Part shown: positions 15,170-18,243 of the stretch, piece after piece
How the letters are laid out: every line of letters begins with the position of its first letter
Numbering within the stretch: position 1 is the first letter of the stretch
The notes under the pieces: model-generated
Databases searched by the model: none
What the model saw: only the letters and a program-made list of their open reading frames with translations
What the model was told of the DNA's origin: nothing
Program-made: the position numbers and the translations under genes
DNA from: CAJQPP01 sp041747075
GTDB lineage: Bacteria; Planctomycetota; Planctomycetia; Pirellulales; Pirellulaceae
Reading direction: 5' to 3'
Assembly (NCBI GenBank): GCA_041747075.1
Contig: JBGTFW010000164.1
Location: 1-18,243, forward strand
DNA length: 18,243 nucleotides

Positions 15170-15988
15170 CTACTGGAAATGAAAGCCGGTGATCTGACCC
15201 TGCATTCCGACAAACTGGATTTTCATTTCACAAGTCGCCACCCTGTTTTCGCACTCAACGTCAAAGTTGAGCAACAAGGTAGGCAGGCCATCCTGGACTT
15301 CCCATGCGTCGTCGGCGAATTTGACACCCTCCAAATCACCGTTTGTCGCGCGAACTCGTTCAATCATCCCTTCCAGTTCGCTACGGGGAACCGCCTCGCG
15401 CAACGAAGCGTGCATCATCTCGAAAGTCTTGTCGACCTCTCCGTCGAGGAACAGACGGATAAAGTGTTCGCTGCCTTGCTGGTAAACGGATTTGTCCGCT
15501 GGCTCTTTCAGCCAGTCCGTGATCTTGCCGGACTTCAGGTCAAATCCGAGGACCTTGCCGTCCGGACCGACGGTCAATGAAAGGGTTCCCGTGCCTTGTT
15601 CAAACGAAACTTCGGAAACCGTCCGCACCATGGTTTCGCCCTCATGGTCCCACTCCTCGCTTTTGATGATTTTGGCCTCTTTGACTTCGCCAAGATTCTC
15701 CTGAACCGCCTTCATCAACATCATCAACACGGGTCCGTCAACCAGTTCAAGAAGCCGGTCGTCCATGCGGGCTAACGCCTGGTCGGAGGACTCTTCCATA
15801 AGCGTCTCAAGAAATGCCTCGTGCGCTTCGAGGCCCGCGATCCCGGAGGCCTCACTTTCCGGGACCGCTTCCTGGGCAACAAGCGGTCCAGGAGACAGAA
15901 CGGTCGATGTGACGACCGCGAGGATCGCAAGAATCGAACGGAGAATCGAGGTCGTCACGCAGCGAGGGCCGTGCCGGAGGTTTCTCAT
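15170..15988 (-). CDS. Secreted protein with two DUF3887-like halves
   Basis: The 272-aa product has a basic N-terminus and a hydrophobic stretch ending near LVAQ (residue 39), so it is exported. The mature part appears to be an internal duplication. Residues about 56-152 and 174-272 each begin with a helical block (FLETLMEESSDQALARMDDRL; FIRLFLDGEVDKTFEMMHASL) followed by a helix with ENLG or TNGD and a beta region ending in KVLGFDLKSG or QITGFHF. This pattern recalls DUF3887, small domains of unknown function usually found on secreted proteins or next to hydrolases. AGGTGG lies three bases before the ATG, supporting this start. No partner enzyme is adjacent. The duplication is visible; the DUF3887 name is a pattern-based guess. 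Confidence 0.8.
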   Translation of the reverse strand: MRNLRHGPRCVTTSILRSILAILAVVTSTVLSPGPLVAQEAVPESEASGIAGLEAHEAFLETLMEESSDQALARMDDRLLELVDGPVLMMLMKAVQENLGEVKEAKIIKSEEWDHEGETMVRTVSEVSFEQGTGTLSLTVGPDGKVLGFDLKSGKITDWLKEPADKSVYQQGSEHFIRLFLDGEVDKTFEMMHASLREAVPRSELEGMIERVRATNGDLEGVKFADDAWEVQDGLPTLLLNFDVECENRVATCEMKIQFVGMQGQITGFHFQ

Positions 15989-16091
15989 TTTCCACCTGTC
16001 AGGGTTTTTTGAATTGCAAGACCTTTGGTTCGCATCGCGACGGAATACAACGTAAGGGTAATCGCAATGCCGTTGCCGTCAACGAGACCGA

Positions 16092-16165
16092 TTGGGGGGC
16101 GTTCACTTGCTCGCGCTTCGTGCTTGTATTGGGGCGTTCACTCGCTCGCGCTTCAGGCTTGAATT
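16092..16165 (+). repeat. Imperfect 37-39-bp tandem duplication (GCGTTCACTYGCTCGCGCTTC core)
   Basis: Two copies at about 16092-16130 and 16129-16165 share CGTTCACT, GCTCGCGCTTC and GCTTG. They fill part of the 313-bp gap between the divergent secreted-protein and aldolase genes. A hairpin (16186-16203, CCAGCCCC with GGGACTGG, one mismatch) follows. Similar sequences are common between planctomycete genes, from memory. I see no gene in the rest of this gap (15989-16301). Confidence 0.6.
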
Positions 16166-16301
16166 CGCGCACCAACCCCGTCGTACCAGCCCCGTGGGAC
16201 TGGCGGTCCGTGCGATATCGTGTATTTTGCAATCGAACATCCTGAGTTTCGAGACCCCCGCCCCGGTTTTCCCAGCCCATTTCTGCAAAACTGGAACCAA
16301 G

Positions 16302-17201
16302 GTGAACCCTCACGAGCAGATTTGCGATTTCGGACGCCAGCTTCATCAACGTGGCTTTGCGGCGGCAAACGACGGCAATTTGTCGATTCGGTTGTCCGAC
16401 GAAACGTTTCTCTGCACGCCGACGATGCACAGCAAAGGGACTCTCACGCCCGACGATCTGTGCGTGGTCGATCATTCCGGACATCAACTCGACGGCGTTC
16501 AGCAACGATCGAGCGAAATTCTGCTTCATCTGGAGGTTTACCGCCAGCGACCGGACGTGAACGCGGTGGTCCATTGTCACCCGCCTCATGCGACGGCGTT
16601 CGCAATCGCCCGCGAGCCAATCCCGCAATGTGTACTTCCCGAAGTCGAAATCTTTCTCGGTGAAGTCCCGATGGCGAAATATGAAACGCCTGGCTCGCGG
16701 CAATTTGCCGAATCGATTGTTCCGTTTGTCCGCGAATCGAGGGTGATCGTGCTGGCCAATCACGGAACGGTCAGCTTTGGTGCCACGATGGAACTGGCCT
16801 TCTGGTTCACCGATATTCTCGACGCCTATTGCCGGTCGCTCATCCTCGCCAGACAACTGGGAAGCATTCATCGTTTCGACGATCGGCACTGTCGCGAGCT
16901 GCTTGAGTACAAGCAGCTTTGGGGATTTAGCGACACGCGAATTCATGGTCTGAACGCCGGTTGCAACGTGTGTGGACATGAGGCGTTCGGCGACACATGG
17001 GAAGCGAACGGAGTCGAGCAACGTGCGTTTCCACGAGTCGCCGACCCGGCCCACGAACGTGCAACCGGGCGAATCGATGCTCTCTCGAAGCGGCTCTCCG
17101 AAGCGGACCTCGCGAAACTGGCGGACTTGATAGCAGACCGGCTCCGCCCGCCGAACGGGCCTCGCCCGCCGAACGGGCCCCGCCCGCCGGGCACTTCCTG
17201 A
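16302..17201 (+). CDS. Class II aldolase/adducin family protein with C-terminal Cys motif and Pro-rich tail
   Basis: The start is placed at the GTG at 16302 (behind GGAACCAAG), which begins just before the conserved aldolase N-terminus (HEQICDFGRQLHQRGFAAANDGNLSIRL); the frame upstream only translates repeats. The 299-aa product has zinc ligands His91 and His93 in HCHPPH and His154 in ANHGTVSFG, and Glu72 in SSEILLH at the place of the catalytic Glu of L-fuculose-1-phosphate aldolase. This group cleaves sugar phosphates to dihydroxyacetone phosphate and an aldehyde; the substrate is not known here. After the aldolase domain (about 1-200) comes a tail not found in FucA: CNVCGH (221-226), a helical segment (LSKRLSEADLAKLADLI, about 264-280) and a proline-rich repeat end. 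The tail could be a targeting or metal-binding element. Confidence 0.87.
   Translation: MNPHEQICDFGRQLHQRGFAAANDGNLSIRLSDETFLCTPTMHSKGTLTPDDLCVVDHSGHQLDGVQQRSSEILLHLEVYRQRPDVNAVVHCHPPHATAFAIAREPIPQCVLPEVEIFLGEVPMAKYETPGSRQFAESIVPFVRESRVIVLANHGTVSFGATMELAFWFTDILDAYCRSLILARQLGSIHRFDDRHCRELLEYKQLWGFSDTRIHGLNAGCNVCGHEAFGDTWEANGVEQRAFPRVADPAHERATGRIDALSKRLSEADLAKLADLIADRLRPPNGPRPPNGPRPPGTS
17145..17190 (+). repeat. 18-bp in-frame repeat encoding RPPNGP
   Basis: Two copies (17145-17162, 17163-17180; the last base differs) and a partial third (17181-17190) encode RPPNGP-RPPNGP-RPPG at the end of the aldolase. Each copy contains GCCCG-CCGAA-CGGGC, so the RNA can fold. It may be a palindromic repeat that entered the gene end. 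Confidence 0.8.
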
Positions 17202-17376
17202 ACGAATCGATGGCAAGCGAGGCAAGATTTAACGATTGCAGGGGCGCACGACCCGCGAAATCCGCGTACAAGGACCGTTGTGACGAATCGGCAATCAAGG
17301 AATTACCGGACGATAACCGAAATCAGGAATAACTGCACTTACAGAACCAAGTGGTTCATTCCGCAAGGAACAGGAA

Positions 17377-18243
17377 ATGTTATTCCAGATCCGGTTGGCA
17401 CGATTGGCGACTTCTTTTTCGCTGTTCCCCATGCTTCTCTTGACTTCCCAGGCGCTGGGCCAGGGTTATCCACTTGCGGATGACTCGCCAGAAGTTCAGC
17501 CCGCGGCGTTTGCAACATTCGGCGATCGGCCGCAGGAGGACGAGACCGATGATCAGGCGCTCGCCAAGACCCTTGACGATCACAACGCGCGACTCAAGTC
17601 GATTGAGGAGTTCGTGACGGGGCTTGAGAAGGACCAGGAGGAAAAAACCTTTGTCGACCGGTTTGACGCAGTCGAGGGAGATGTCAAGAAGAGCCTCGAA
17701 CAGATTGGCGAAGTCGAGGATTCGCTGGACGACTATGTGGTCAGCGGCCACGGCGACAATCGGATGAAGCTTTCGGGCCGCATCCACCTGGATTATTGGC
17801 ACTTTGCCTCGGAAGCGGACGGGATCGACACGCTTGAGGGGGAAGACCCGCGCGATCGTTTCATTTTCCGCCGCCTTCGATTCGGGGTCGCCGGTGATAT
17901 CGACGACAACATGTTTTACAAGATCGAGATCGAATTCGCGGGCGGCAACGACGTCGAGTACCGTGACGCCTACCTGGGTTTCGAGCATCTGCCGCTCTTC
18001 AACACGCTGACGATCGGAAATCACAAGCGGCCCTACGGACTCGATCATCTCAACAGCAGCCGTTACAACGTATTTCTTGAACGCCCATTTGCGATTGAGG
18101 CATTCAACCAGGACGCGCGGCGACTGGGAATTTCGAGCAGCGGTTACTCTCGCGATCTCTGCTACAACTGGCGCTACGGCGTTTTCAATCAGGAAAACGT
18201 GCAGGACCAGGTTGGTTATTTTGGCGATGATTACCAGCCTGAG
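17377..18243 (+). CDS. Phosphate-selective-type porin (OprP/OprO family), 3' partial
   Basis: The frame runs from the ATG at 17377 to the window edge without a stop, giving the first 289 residues. AAGGAACAGG a few bases before the ATG is a usable Shine-Dalgarno. A signal peptide (cleavage near residues 26-28, SQALGQ) is followed by an acidic, helical segment (about 55-120) with heptad-like spacing that probably forms a coiled coil, as in trimeric porins. From about 128 the sequence turns to alternating beta strands: KLSGRIHLDYWHF, FRRLRFGVAGDIDDNMFYKIEIEF, YRDAYLGFEHLP, TIGNHKRPYGLDHL. This is the start of an OprP/OprO-type outer-membrane barrel. These porins pass phosphate or other anions, but many relatives in other phyla have unknown substrates. 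The gene follows the aldolase after a 175-bp gap in which no promoter was recognised. Confidence 0.88.
   Translation, partial: MLFQIRLARLATSFSLFPMLLLTSQALGQGYPLADDSPEVQPAAFATFGDRPQEDETDDQALAKTLDDHNARLKSIEEFVTGLEKDQEEKTFVDRFDAVEGDVKKSLEQIGEVEDSLDDYVVSGHGDNRMKLSGRIHLDYWHFASEADGIDTLEGEDPRDRFIFRRLRFGVAGDIDDNMFYKIEIEFAGGNDVEYRDAYLGFEHLPLFNTLTIGNHKRPYGLDHLNSSRYNVFLERPFAIEAFNQDARRLGISSSGYSRDLCYNWRYGVFNQENVQDQVGYFGDDYQPE

Noticed and set aside
15999..17225. Minus-strand frame of 408 codons opposite the aldolase
   Set aside because: Arg-rich composition and repeat-derived peptides (GPVRRARPVRRAEP) show that it is a shadow of a GC-rich gene.

Overview
The window looks like chromosomal DNA of a GC-rich Gram-negative bacterium, most likely a planctomycete. 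This assignment is an inference. It rests on the mix of genes (a secreted BON-domain protein with a Pro/Met-rich tail, a small lipoprotein, a PqqD-like/M50/HlyD fusion, a class II aldolase with an extra Cys-containing tail, an OprP/OprO-type porin), on many genes without a Shine-Dalgarno sequence, on solitary genes facing in all directions, and on several families of short palindromic repeats between genes. No rRNA, tRNA, CRISPR array, transposase or phage gene was seen.

Layout. 1-2930 (+): the 3' end of a membrane-bound family 2 glycosyltransferase, then an exported oligopeptidase B-like peptidase. 2960-4830 (-): a 176-aa lipoprotein and a 251-aa BON-domain protein, each followed by a clear intrinsic terminator. 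4760-5290: a gene-poor stretch. 5290-7450: a small three-helix membrane protein (-), divergent from a RimK-type ATP-grasp ligase (+), which converges on a PhzF-family isomerase (-) across a paired palindromic repeat. 7640-9210 (+): trpE. 9220-12500 (-): guaA followed 15 bp later by ettA, a likely two-gene transcription unit. 12750-14990 (+): the M50/HlyD fusion. 15000-15120: eight copies of a 12-bp tandem repeat. 15170-15990 (-): a secreted protein with two DUF3887-like halves. 16300-17200 (+): the class II aldolase. 17377-end (+): the first 289 codons of a phosphate-selective-type porin, cut by the window edge.

The genes do not form one pathway. trpE (tryptophan), guaA (GMP) and ettA (translation) are housekeeping. 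The cell-envelope genes (glycosyltransferase, peptidase, lipoprotein, BON protein, M50/HlyD, porin) are scattered singletons. I found no convincing new multi-gene system. The most distinctive content is the repeats: a palindrome family built on ACGAACTGGCAGTTCGT at four intergenic sites, an inverted pair that has supplied the C-terminus of the ATP-grasp protein, and an 18-bp repeat that encodes the Pro-rich tail of the aldolase. The aldolase tail (CxxC plus an amphipathic helix) and the M50/HlyD fusion are the two proteins most worth following up.
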